Below, piece by piece: positions 16,591 through 24,366 of a stretch of 64,000 nt of DNA. Within the stretch, counting starts at the first letter, position 1; the number at the start of each line of letters is the position of its first letter. Below the pieces are notes generated by a model. That model ran no database searches. It was not told the origin of the DNA and saw only the letters and a list, made by a program, of their open reading frames with translations. Position numbers and translations under genes: made by a program. The stretch is from JAIQFF01 sp963788505 (lineage in GTDB: Bacteria > Acidobacteriota > Terriglobia > Terriglobales > Acidobacteriaceae): contig CAWBGY010000008.1 of the NCBI GenBank assembly GCA_963788505.1, positions 139,397-203,396 on the forward strand, read 5' to 3'.

Positions 16591-17859
16591 ATGACCTACG
16601 AATTGCGCTGCCGGGAATGCGGCAAGAGCTGGGGAAACCAGCCCCGTTCCATCTGCGACGATTGTTTCTCTCCCCTCGAAGTTTTCTACGATTACGAGGC
16701 CGTGCGGCCGACGTTTACCCGTGAGCGGATCGCTCAGGGCCCAGCCAGCATGTGGCGTTATCGCGATCTGCTCCCTCTTCCTGCGAATTATCAGCCCACG
16801 GTTCCAGCCGGGTTTACCCCACTGCTCGAGGCGCCACGTCTGGCTCAAAAGCTGGGCGCGAAGCACCTCTATGTGAAAAACGACGCGGTCTGTCAGCCCT
16901 CCCTCAGTTTCAAGGATCGCGTCGTCGCAGTGGCTTTGTCCCAGGCCCGCAATTTTGGCTTCGATACCGTCTCCTGCTCGTCCACGGGAAACCTGGCGAA
17001 TTCCGTGGCGGCGCAAGCTGCCCGCAACGGATTCAAGGCCGTGATTTTCATTCCGGCGGACCTCGAGCCCGCCAAGATTCTTGGCACCCAGGTGTTCGGC
17101 GCGAAGCTGGTGCGCATTTCCGGAAGCTATGACCAGGTCAACCGCTTGTGCTCGCAGATCGCCGACGAAAGGCCCTGGGGCTTCGTGAACGTGAACCTGC
17201 GTCCCTATTACGCGGAAGGCTCGAAAACGGTGGGCTTCGAAATCGCCGAACAGCTCGGCTGGCGGCTGCCCGATAACGTAGTGGTCCCTATGGCGGGTGG
17301 ATCGCTGATTGTGAAGATCAAGAAGGCCTTCGACGAACTGGTCCTGCTGGGATTGGTGGAAGCCAAGCCGGTGAAATTCTTTGGCGCGCAGGCCACGGGC
17401 TGCTCTCCGATTTCAACCGCGGTGAAGGCCGGGAATGCGGATATCGAGCCGCAGAAACCCTCGACCATCGCGCGTTCGCTGGCCATCGGCAATCCCGCCG
17501 ACGGACACTACGCCATCAAGGTCATCACCCAGAGTGGCGGCTGGTCAGAGGATGTTTCCGATCCCGAACTGGTGGAGTGCATTCAGCTGCTGGCGGAGAC
17601 CGAAGGAGTTTTCACCGAAACCGCGGGCGGCGTAACCGTCGGCACCGCGCGCAAGCTGTATCGCCAGGAGCGTATTTCACCCGGCGAGACCACCGTGCTC
17701 TGCATTACCGGCAACGGCCTGAAGACCACCGATGCGCTCGCGGGCAAGTACGAACTCGAAGAGCCCATTGCCCCGAAGCTGGCCGAGTTCGAAAAATACA
17801 TGGAACGAACCCTGAATGCTCCCGAGAAAGAAGCTCCGGTCGCGGTGGAGGTTGGATGA
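16591..17859 (+). CDS. thrC: Threonine synthase-like PLP enzyme under SAM-riboswitch control
   Basis: 422 residues. An N-terminal zinc ribbon (Cys7, Cys10, Cys22, Cys25) precedes a fold-type II PLP domain like that of archaeal-type threonine synthase, which turns O-phosphohomoserine into threonine. The PLP lysine is Lys108 in PSLSFKDRVV, the phosphate loop is STGNLANS, and AGGSL follows. The loop usually reads PTGSFKDRG; here the TG and the final G are replaced, which hints at changed chemistry. It overlaps the sulfur-carrier gene by four bases (ATGA) and has a SAM-I riboswitch upstream. A homocysteine- or cysteine-forming role using protein thiocarboxylate is therefore plausible (inference). 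The frame is open from 16162, but homology starts at ATG 16591. Confidence 0.85.
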   Translation: MTYELRCRECGKSWGNQPRSICDDCFSPLEVFYDYEAVRPTFTRERIAQGPASMWRYRDLLPLPANYQPTVPAGFTPLLEAPRLAQKLGAKHLYVKNDAVCQPSLSFKDRVVAVALSQARNFGFDTVSCSSTGNLANSVAAQAARNGFKAVIFIPADLEPAKILGTQVFGAKLVRISGSYDQVNRLCSQIADERPWGFVNVNLRPYYAEGSKTVGFEIAEQLGWRLPDNVVVPMAGGSLIVKIKKAFDELVLLGLVEAKPVKFFGAQATGCSPISTAVKAGNADIEPQKPSTIARSLAIGNPADGHYAIKVITQSGGWSEDVSDPELVECIQLLAETEGVFTETAGGVTVGTARKLYRQERISPGETTVLCITGNGLKTTDALAGKYELEEPIAPKLAEFEKYMERTLNAPEKEAPVAVEVG

Positions 17860-18137
17860 ACATCACGGTTCAGATTCCCACGGCGCTGCGCCGGCTGACC
17901 GCGGGCAATGCGCGCGTAACCTGCTCCGCCGCCAACCTGGGAGAACTGTTTACCGCGCTCGACCAGCAGTTCCCCGATCTCAAACCTCACCTTCGAGATG
18001 AGTCAGGCGAAATTCGCCGCTTCCTGAATGTTTATGTGAACGAAGAGGACATCCGCTTCCTGGGTGGAAACGCTTATGCATTCCAGGATGGCGATGAAGT
18101 GCTGCTGGTGCCATCGATAGCCGGCGGCGCGCGCTAA
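17856..18137 (+). CDS. CysO/MoaD/ThiS-family sulfur-carrier protein
   Basis: A 93-residue ubiquitin-like beta-grasp protein. The sequence MNITVQIPTALRRL, then RRFLNVYVNEEDIRFLGG and DGDEVLLVPSIAGG, closely matches my recollection of the mycobacterial cysteine-synthesis carrier CysO. Such carriers hold sulfur as a C-terminal Gly-Gly thiocarboxylate after activation by a MoeB-type enzyme. Here the Gly-Gly is followed by Ala-Arg, so a JAMM/Mec-type protease would have to expose it. Its start codon overlaps the thrC-like stop (ATGA), so the two are translationally coupled and probably work together. MoaD for molybdopterin is the main alternative, but no mo-genes are nearby. Confidence 0.85.
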   Translation: MNITVQIPTALRRLTAGNARVTCSAANLGELFTALDQQFPDLKPHLRDESGEIRRFLNVYVNEEDIRFLGGNAYAFQDGDEVLLVPSIAGGAR

Positions 18138-18146
18138 TCCAGCAAT

Positions 18147-18501
18147 CTGTCATCCTGAGCGGCAGGTCGGACGATGCGCACGTCATTCGCCTGCCCTGGT
18201 TCCGGGCGAAACGTCCCGCTCAGATGGGGCCTCGCTCGTAGCTGCTTCGCGAAGCGAAGCAGCTTCTGCGATGAAGTGCGCTGGTGCCATCCGGCGCGCG
18301 CTAATCCAGCAATCTGTCATCCTGAGCGAGATTACGTTCTTCGGAACGCAATGCGGTGAAGGCCCCTACCCAGAAAAGACGTTGCCCAGGGTTTTCCCGT
18401 CCATGGCATACTCCGAGTCGCCAGCTGCCGATTCAGTATAGGGGTCCTTCGACTCCGTAGCTGCTTCGCGAAGCGAAGCAGCTTCTCCGCTCAGGATGAC
18501 A
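18147..18501. repeat. Dispersed repeat R3, copy 2, with a duplicated end of the sulfur-carrier gene
   Basis: Two direct TGTCATCCTGAGCG ends (18148 and 18315) face one inverted end (GCTCAGGATGACA at 18489-18501). AGCTGCTTCGC...GAAGCAGCT hairpins occur at about 18240-18264 and 18460-18483. Bases 18268-18328 repeat the last codons and the flank of the upstream gene (18091-18160) with two small deletions. The whole gap of 370 bases is repeat-derived, with no gene. Confidence 0.75.
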
Positions 18502-18507
18502 CGGTAG

Positions 18508-19494
18508 CTAGTCTGCCCAGGGCTCCGGTTTGCGGTCCCAGCGGTGCGCTTTCAATTTGCGCAGCAGCGCCTCATCCAGCGGGCCGGCATCGCTGGCCGC
18601 AATGTTCTGCCGCACATGCTCCGGCTTCCTCATCCCTACGATGATGGTGCTCACCGCCGGGTACGAGAGGATGTAGCGCAGCGCCATCTGGGGCAAGGTG
18701 AGCCCTGACGGCAGCACGGTCTTTAATCTTCCCACTCTCTCGATAGTCGGCGGCAGGTTCTTGGGACCGAAGTACATGGCCCGCCAGTCGCCCTTGGGGA
18801 ATTTGGTTTCCAGCGTCATCTTTCCGCCCAGGCTGCCTTCGTCCAGCGGCACGCGCGCGATCACGCCGATATTCAACTCCTGGCAAACCGGAAAGAGCTT
18901 GTCTTCAGGCGCCTGATCAAAGATGTTATGGATCACTTGCACCACGTCCACCAGGCCGGTCCGCAAGGCCTTGAGACCGTTTTCGGGTTCCCAGCGATTG
19001 AGGCTGAGGCCGAAATGACGAATGGTTCCGTCACGCCTGAGCTTCTCGACCGTAGTGCGAAATTCCGGTTCGTCGGTCCAGCTATCGTCCCAGACGTGAA
19101 ACTGCAGCAGATCGATGGAGTCGACCCGGAGTTTTTTCCGAATCAGGTCGGCGTGGCGGAAAACATGGTCCGCGGGAAAAACATCCTGATACTTGTACGA
19201 GGACCGTGCCGGCCACTTGCGATTGAGCGGCGGGATTTTAGAAGCCGCGTATAGACGTTTGCTGGGGTTGGGAGCAGAAGCATTGCGGGAAAGGATTTCC
19301 CCCAGCAGACCATCGCTCTTGCCTTCGCCGTAGGCCCAGGCAGTGTCGAAGAAGTTGCAGCCCAGGTCGGCGGCCAACTGCAAAGCTTCCAGGGACTCGC
19401 GATCGTCGGAACCGCTCCATCCGCTCATTCCCCACAGCCCGTGGGCCATCTCGCTGACTTCGAAACCGGTACGGCCGAGTCTCCGGTATTTCAT
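18508..19494 (-). CDS. Aldo/keto reductase
   Basis: A 328-residue NADPH-type TIM-barrel oxidoreductase. The catalytic tetrad is visible: Asp in FFDTAWAYGEG, its Tyr, Lys in ASKIPP and His in QFHVWDD. The NADP-binding end reads STIIVGMRKPEHV. The substrate is unknown. GAGGAG lies just before the ATG, and TACAAT about 40 bases upstream is a possible -10. It is divergent from the TetR gene and shares its promoter region, so it may be under the same repressor. Confidence 0.88.
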   Translation of the reverse strand: MKYRRLGRTGFEVSEMAHGLWGMSGWSGSDDRESLEALQLAADLGCNFFDTAWAYGEGKSDGLLGEILSRNASAPNPSKRLYAASKIPPLNRKWPARSSYKYQDVFPADHVFRHADLIRKKLRVDSIDLLQFHVWDDSWTDEPEFRTTVEKLRRDGTIRHFGLSLNRWEPENGLKALRTGLVDVVQVIHNIFDQAPEDKLFPVCQELNIGVIARVPLDEGSLGGKMTLETKFPKGDWRAMYFGPKNLPPTIERVGRLKTVLPSGLTLPQMALRYILSYPAVSTIIVGMRKPEHVRQNIAASDAGPLDEALLRKLKAHRWDRKPEPWAD

Positions 19495-19554
19495 GATTCT
19501 CCTCAGGGTGATCTAAACCTCTTCGATTGTATTTGTTGCGGGCGCAAAAATGTA

Positions 19555-19602
19555 TTGTGCAGCGCCCGCCGGTCCTGTATTATCTAACTAACTGGTTAAT
19601 TA
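19555..19602 (+). promoter_or_regulatory. Promoter and palindromic operator of the TetR efflux operon
   Basis: TTGTGC (19555-19560), 17 bases, TATTAT (19578-19583) form a sigma-70-type promoter with a good -10. The 18-base palindrome TAACTAACTGGTTAATTA follows at 19585-19602, with 14 of 16 arm bases paired around TG. It covers the likely transcription start, 14 bases before the tetR start codon, and is the natural autoregulatory site. Confidence 0.7.
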
Positions 19603-19616
19603 ATGCGAGGTCAGGC

Positions 19617-20297
19617 ATGAAACCCGCTGTCTCCAAGCCGCGTCTGGGCTCCCGCGGACGGCCCGCGGAAAGCCGTGCTGCCATCCTGCAGGCCGCGGTC
19701 CGCGAATTCTCCCGCGAAGGAGTAGCCGGAGCCCGCACCGACGCCATCGCACACGCCGCCGGAGTCAATAAGGCCCTGCTCTACTACTACTTCAAGGACA
19801 AGGGAACCCTCTACGCCGCGGTGCTTGACCAGGTGTTTGGGGGATTGAAAGAAAGCATCGAGGCGGCGCTCTCCAGTGATCTGCCGCCGCGGGAAAAGTT
19901 GCTGGCTTATGTGGCCGCGCACTTTGATTACATCGCCGGCCATCCCCTTTATCCCAGAATTTCGCAGGGTGAGATGATGCGCGCCGCCCGCGGCAAAGCG
20001 CCGCAACTGGAACGCATCGCCAGGCAATATTTCGTTCCTCTGTTCGGCAAGGTGGCGCGAGTGATTGAACAAGGGCAGGCGGCGGGCGAGTTCCGCGCTG
20101 TCGATCCCGTACACTTCGTTCCTTCCATGATCGCCGTCATCGTATTTCATTTCATCAATGCGCCGGTCCTGCGCGCGGTCGCCGGGATCGATCCCTTTGC
20201 GCCGGAGCATGTCGCAGCGCGGCGTGCCGCAGTGCTGGATTTCATTTCGGCGGCATTGTTCCGCCAGGACGCGAATTCCGGAGGAGAACGAGCTTGA
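19617..20297 (+). CDS. TetR-family transcriptional repressor of the efflux operon
   Basis: 226 residues. The N-terminal DNA-binding domain is clear: ILQAAVREFSREGVAGARTDAIAHAAGVNKALLYYYFKDK, about 20-65. The C-terminal ligand domain resembles the YbiH/CecR-type C-terminal domain (HPLYPRISQGEMMRAARG). It heads an operon with an HlyD adaptor and an ABC-2 exporter, a common arrangement in which substrate binding relieves repression. The open frame starts at 19527, but GAGG precedes ATG 19617, which also lies after the operator. The stop overlaps the next start. Confidence 0.9.
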   Translation: MKPAVSKPRLGSRGRPAESRAAILQAAVREFSREGVAGARTDAIAHAAGVNKALLYYYFKDKGTLYAAVLDQVFGGLKESIEAALSSDLPPREKLLAYVAAHFDYIAGHPLYPRISQGEMMRAARGKAPQLERIARQYFVPLFGKVARVIEQGQAAGEFRAVDPVHFVPSMIAVIVFHFINAPVLRAVAGIDPFAPEHVAARRAAVLDFISAALFRQDANSGGERA

Positions 20298-21388
20298 ACG
20301 CGCGCAATAAATTTCTGATCATTCTCGCGGTCATTCTGAGCGCGGCGACGATCTACTATCTGGTTTCGACGCCACGTACCAGCGACCTGGTGCTGATCGG
20401 TACCGTGGATTCCAACCAGATCATCATCAGCCCGCAGATGCAGGGGCGGATTGCCAAGCTGCTGGTCGACGAAGGCACCCAGGTCAAACAGGGAGACCTG
20501 ATTGCTGTGCTCGATCCTTCTGAACTGGAAGCTGAAGCCCGGGCCGCCGCCGCCATGATCGACAGTCTGCGTTCGCAGGTTTCTGCCAGCCAGGCCACCA
20601 GCGCGGCCACGCACGGTTCGACTTCAAGCAACGTGGTGAATGCCCAGGCCAGACTGCAATCCGCCCGTGCCCAGTTGCTGCAGGCCGAAGCCACGCTGCA
20701 ACGGACCGAGAGTGACAGCCGGCGCATGATCGAGCTGGCCAAACAGGGCGTCGCGTCCGACCAGGACCGGGTGCAGGCGGAAAGCAATCTGAAGGCGCAA
20801 TTGGCGACGGTGCAATCCTTGAAAGATCAGGTGAGCGCGGCTGATGCCGATTTGAACTCCGCTCTCGCCAACACTCACCAGGCCCATGCCGCCGCCAGCA
20901 CCGTGCAGTCCACGCGCGGGCAGCTGGCCAATGCCGAAGCCCAGCTCAAGGAAGCGGAAGTTCGCCTGGGCTATACCAAGATTTACGCGCCTTTGAGCGG
21001 CACCGTGTCGGTACGGGCGGCCCGTGAAGGCGAGGTCCTGACCGCGGGCCAGCCCATTGTCACGCTCGTCGATTTAGGCGACACCTGGGTGCGCGCCGCA
21101 ATTCCGGAAACCGAGTCCGACAACATCGGCCTGGGAGATACTCTGCGCATTCGCCTTCCGGGCGGCACCATTACCTCCGGCAAAGTGTTCTTCAAAGCGC
21201 CGGAGGCGGATTTCGCTACCCAGCGCGATGTGAGCCGGCGCAAGCGCGATATCCGAACCATCGTACTTAAAGTCCGCCTGGACAATCCTAAGGGAGCTTA
21301 CGTGCCGGGCATGACGGCAGAAGTTCTGGTTTCACCGGATCAGTTGAAAACATCAGCTTCCGGCGCGTCCGCCGAGAAACGACCGTGA
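20294..21388 (+). CDS. HlyD-family membrane fusion protein
   Basis: 364 residues. One N-terminal transmembrane helix (FLIILAVILSAATIYYLV), a split biotinyl-lipoyl domain (IIISPQMQGRIAKLLVDEG and IYAPLSGTVSVRAAREGEVL), a long alpha-hairpin coiled coil between them (about 85-215) and a beta-barrel. It should link the inner-membrane ABC exporter to an outer-membrane channel, like YhiI/YbhG. The start codon is TTG at 20294, overlapping the tetR stop (TTGA), with GAGGAG eight bases before it. Confidence 0.88.
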   Translation: MNARNKFLIILAVILSAATIYYLVSTPRTSDLVLIGTVDSNQIIISPQMQGRIAKLLVDEGTQVKQGDLIAVLDPSELEAEARAAAAMIDSLRSQVSASQATSAATHGSTSSNVVNAQARLQSARAQLLQAEATLQRTESDSRRMIELAKQGVASDQDRVQAESNLKAQLATVQSLKDQVSAADADLNSALANTHQAHAAASTVQSTRGQLANAEAQLKEAEVRLGYTKIYAPLSGTVSVRAAREGEVLTAGQPIVTLVDLGDTWVRAAIPETESDNIGLGDTLRIRLPGGTITSGKVFFKAPEADFATQRDVSRRKRDIRTIVLKVRLDNPKGAYVPGMTAEVLVSPDQLKTSASGASAEKRP

Positions 21389-21389
21389 C

Positions 21390-21430
21390 TACAAATTTCA
21401 GATTGCGGACTTGTGATTTCAGATTGACGG
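21390..21430. repeat. Dispersed repeat R5 (ATTTCAGATTG family), copy between efflux genes
   Basis: AAATTTCAGATTGCGGAC and TGATTTCAGATTGACG form a short two-unit repeat. It fills the 48-base gap between the adaptor and the ATPase genes. The same word set forms the in-frame insertion at 43567-43650 in dnaE2. Confidence 0.5.
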
Positions 21431-21436
21431 CGAAAC

Positions 21437-22513
21437 ATGGTTGCTGATCTCAATCCGAACGGCACCCCCGGAGGACGGAAGCCCGCGGCCGGCGGCCGCG
21501 CTAAGCCAATCAACCCGGGCAATGCCATTGAAGTGGATCATATCGTCAAGAAGTACGGCGACTTCACCGCGGTCGACGATGTTTCCTTCAACGTCAAAGA
21601 AGAAGAAATCTTCGGGCTGCTGGGTCCGAACGGAGCGGGGAAGTCCACGCTGATTCGCATGATGACCACGCTTATTCCCATCACTGCGGGATCGGCCCGA
21701 GTTGGCGGACATGATGTGAGCAGCGACCCGGATGACGTTCGCCGGACGATCGGCGTGATCCCGCAGGCCCTGACCAGCGACCTCGACCTGACCATTGAGG
21801 AAAACCTGAACATTTACGCCAAGCTGTACGACGTCCCGGCCAAAAAGCGTAAGGCCACAATCGATGAATTGCTGGAACTCGTGGACCTGACCAAATGGCG
21901 GTCGGCGCAAACCAAGACGCTCTCCGGCGGCATGCGGCGGCGCCTGGAGATTGCGCGCGGACTGGTGCACAGTCCGCGAATATTCTTTCTGGACGAACCC
22001 ACAACCGGCCTCGATCCCGTTTCCCGGGTGGCGGTGTGGGAAATGCTCACCAATATCAAATCCCACCGCCAGCTCACCATCCTGATTACCACGCACTACA
22101 TGGACGAGGCCGACCGGCTGTGCGATCGCATCGCTATCGTGGACCACGGCAAGCTGGTGGCGCTCGATACGCCGCCCGCCTTGAAAGCGAGCGTACCGGG
22201 TTCGAACGTGATCGAGGCCCAGTTCGAAAACGCGCCCGCGGATTGGGAGGAGCGCCTGCATGCGCTCAACGGCGTCACTTCGGTGCAGCATGAGGGCGCG
22301 GGAATGTATCGCATCCTGACCGGCGATGGGTCGCGGACCACCACGGATCTGGTGGAGGCGGCGGTGCACACCGGGGCGAGCGTGAAATCGCTGCTGGTGC
22401 AGAACACCAGCCTGGACGACGTGTTCGTCCATTACACGGGACGGCAGTTACGCGACGAACTGGTGAAAGCGCCAGGCTTCGTGATGCCGCCCAGACCAGG
22501 AATGCAACCATGA
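21437..22513 (+). CDS. ABC exporter ATP-binding protein
   Basis: 358 residues with one complete nucleotide-binding domain: Walker A GPNGAGKST, Q-loop GVIPQ, signature LSGGM, Walker B FFLDEPTTGLDP and switch His in TTHYMDE. A C-terminal extension of about 80 residues (from NVIEAQFENAP) is typical of ABC-2 drug exporters (YbhF/DrrA-like). It overlaps the permease gene by four bases and so forms one transporter with it. Confidence 0.93.
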   Translation: MVADLNPNGTPGGRKPAAGGRAKPINPGNAIEVDHIVKKYGDFTAVDDVSFNVKEEEIFGLLGPNGAGKSTLIRMMTTLIPITAGSARVGGHDVSSDPDDVRRTIGVIPQALTSDLDLTIEENLNIYAKLYDVPAKKRKATIDELLELVDLTKWRSAQTKTLSGGMRRRLEIARGLVHSPRIFFLDEPTTGLDPVSRVAVWEMLTNIKSHRQLTILITTHYMDEADRLCDRIAIVDHGKLVALDTPPALKASVPGSNVIEAQFENAPADWEERLHALNGVTSVQHEGAGMYRILTGDGSRTTTDLVEAAVHTGASVKSLLVQNTSLDDVFVHYTGRQLRDELVKAPGFVMPPRPGMQP

Positions 22514-23622
22514 ACCGGATGTTGGCGATTGTCGAACGCGAAATGCGGAAATTTTTCCGCTCGCCGGCCTTAATGATGGTGTCGATGATTTTCCCGCTGG
22601 TCCAGCTGATCGTGCTGGGGAATGCCTTTGGCGGCAAGATACGCGACGCCCGCCTGGGATTGGTGGACCAGGACGGCGGGACCCAGGCGCTGAAAATCCG
22701 CGAGGCCTTTGATTCCGTCCGCGCCAACATGCGGACCTTCTTGCCCGTCTACTACACCGACCAGAAAAAGGCGATGGAAGATGTGCGCAACGGAAAGATT
22801 GAAGGCGCCGTCATCATTCCTCCCCAGTACTCCCGCCGGGTTTACGAACAGGACCAGCCTCAGATCGCCCTGTTGGTGGACAACAGCGACAATTTCATGA
22901 GCGCGGCGCTCGAGGACGAGCTTACCCAGATCACCAACGCGCTGAATAATCCGGTGGTCGAGCCGCGCCTGCTGCAGAAAACCGTACTGCAGATTGTCGA
23001 GCTCTATCCCTACATCGAGTACATGAAATTTCTTCTGCCAGGCTCGATCACGCTGGCCATCTTCATGTCCGTCATGATTGGCGGCGGCATGCTCTACATC
23101 GATGACAAAGCGCGCGGAGTGCATGAAGGCTATCTGGTAACTCCCATCACCAAGACTGAACTGGTTTTCGGACTGAACGCAGCCAGCGCGGTCAAGGCGG
23201 TGATGGTGGGTATGGTCATCACCGTCATCGGATCGCTGCTGGCTGGGGTCGGGACGCTATTCAGTTTTTCCACCGCGGTGGGATTGCTGATCATGATCGT
23301 GCTGACCGCCGTGGCGCTGAATACCATGATGTTTCTGCTGGTGGTCCGGGTCGACGATCCGCTGGTGCCGCGCGCAATTTTCGGGATCTTGAATACGCTG
23401 CTGTTTTTCCCCAGCGGCGCCGTCTATCCCATCCAGGCCTTTCCGTGGTGGCTGCGTGGGATCGCCAGAGTGGATCCGTTCACCTTTGCCGTCCACGGAT
23501 TCAAAATTCTGCTGCTCAAGGAAGCCGGCTTGTCCGCCATCCTGCCGGACATCGTTTATCTCTCCCTGTTCGCTGTCGTCGCCTTAAGCATCGCAACGCC
23601 ACTGTTCAAGCGCACGCTCTGA
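22510..23622 (+). CDS. ABC-2 type exporter permease
   Basis: 370 residues in the YbhR/YbhS class. One N-terminal transmembrane helix is followed by a large periplasmic domain (about 45-170, DARLGLVDQDGGTQ to NPVVEPRLL). Five C-terminal helices begin at ITLAIFMSVMIGGGMLYIDD, with the conserved KARGVHEGYLVTPITKTEL loop. The ATG overlaps the ATPase stop. With the adaptor it is a complete tripartite export pump apart from the outer-membrane channel. Confidence 0.9.
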   Translation: MNRMLAIVEREMRKFFRSPALMMVSMIFPLVQLIVLGNAFGGKIRDARLGLVDQDGGTQALKIREAFDSVRANMRTFLPVYYTDQKKAMEDVRNGKIEGAVIIPPQYSRRVYEQDQPQIALLVDNSDNFMSAALEDELTQITNALNNPVVEPRLLQKTVLQIVELYPYIEYMKFLLPGSITLAIFMSVMIGGGMLYIDDKARGVHEGYLVTPITKTELVFGLNAASAVKAVMVGMVITVIGSLLAGVGTLFSFSTAVGLLIMIVLTAVALNTMMFLLVVRVDDPLVPRAIFGILNTLLFFPSGAVYPIQAFPWWLRGIARVDPFTFAVHGFKILLLKEAGLSAILPDIVYLSLFAVVALSIATPLFKRTL

Positions 23623-23623
23623 T

Positions 23624-23853
23624 CCTGTCATCCTGACTCTGTCATCCTGAGCGCAGTCTTCCGTCCGGCAAAGCCGGACGGAAGCAAGCGAAGGACCTAT
23701 GCATTTTCCTGCCGCTACCGGAGGCGCCGGCCCAAATCCGAAGCGAAGTCGCATGAGAAAATCCGGCAAGGGGCCGCTGCCATCGCCCGAAATGCATAGG
23801 TCCTTCGTCGGGGACCCCTCGCTACGCGAAGGGTCCCACTTCCTCAGGATGAC
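23624..23853. repeat. Dispersed repeat R3, copy 3
   Basis: Two TGTCATCCTGA ends at the left (23625 and 23640) and CCTCAGGATGACAAG at the right enclose inverted GAAGGACCTATGCATTT and AAATGCATAGGTCCTTCG arms. An inner hairpin CCGTCCGGC/GCCGGACGG and a GGGACCC-type stem near 23810-23835 are also present. It occupies the whole gap behind the efflux operon. Confidence 0.8.
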
Positions 23854-23902
23854 AAGCGGGAACTTTTACCTGCGTCCCGCAATCTATTATGCTTAGAGAA
23901 CC

Positions 23903-24361
23903 ATGACTCTACTGGATGCGAAAGAATACGATCCCGGCCCGGCGCGCCGGCGCAGGATCAAGATTGTCGCCGCTCTCGCCTTGATTATCTTGCTGGCGGC
24001 AGTGGTGTGGATGAATCGCTACCGGCCGGAAAAGCAGGTGGTGGACAAGTTCTTTGCCGCGCTGATGAATAAAGATTACGACACGGCCTACGGAATTTAT
24101 TTTGCCGACCCGCAATGGAAGGAACATTCCGCCAAGTACTCCAGGTATCCCTTGAACCAGTTCATTCAGGATTGGGGAGAGGGAGGACAGTGGGGAATCA
24201 TCAGGAACTACAAAGTGAATGGCGCCAGCACCTGCAGCAGTAGCGCCAGTGGAGTGGTCGTGGATGTTATCGTCAACGGCCGCGCCGAGCACGCGCAACT
24301 GTGGGTGGAGAAGTCCGACAAGACGCTTAGCCCGCCACCCTGCGAATTGCTGTTTCGTTGA
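23903..24361 (+). CDS. Membrane-anchored protein of unknown function (DUF4878/NTF2-like guess)
   Basis: 152 residues. A short basic N-terminus (ARRRRIKI), one transmembrane helix (VAALALIILLAAVVWM, about 22-37) and a compact extracytoplasmic domain that begins QVVDKFFAALMNKDYDTAYGIYF. That opening resembles NTF2-like lumenal domains such as DUF4878 (helix-rich, AYxxY repeats). Two cysteines may be oxidised. It converges on fabD with five bases between the stops. I assign no function. Confidence 0.6.
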   Translation: MTLLDAKEYDPGPARRRRIKIVAALALIILLAAVVWMNRYRPEKQVVDKFFAALMNKDYDTAYGIYFADPQWKEHSAKYSRYPLNQFIQDWGEGGQWGIIRNYKVNGASTCSSSASGVVVDVIVNGRAEHAQLWVEKSDKTLSPPPCELLFR

Positions 24362-24366
24362 CCGCT

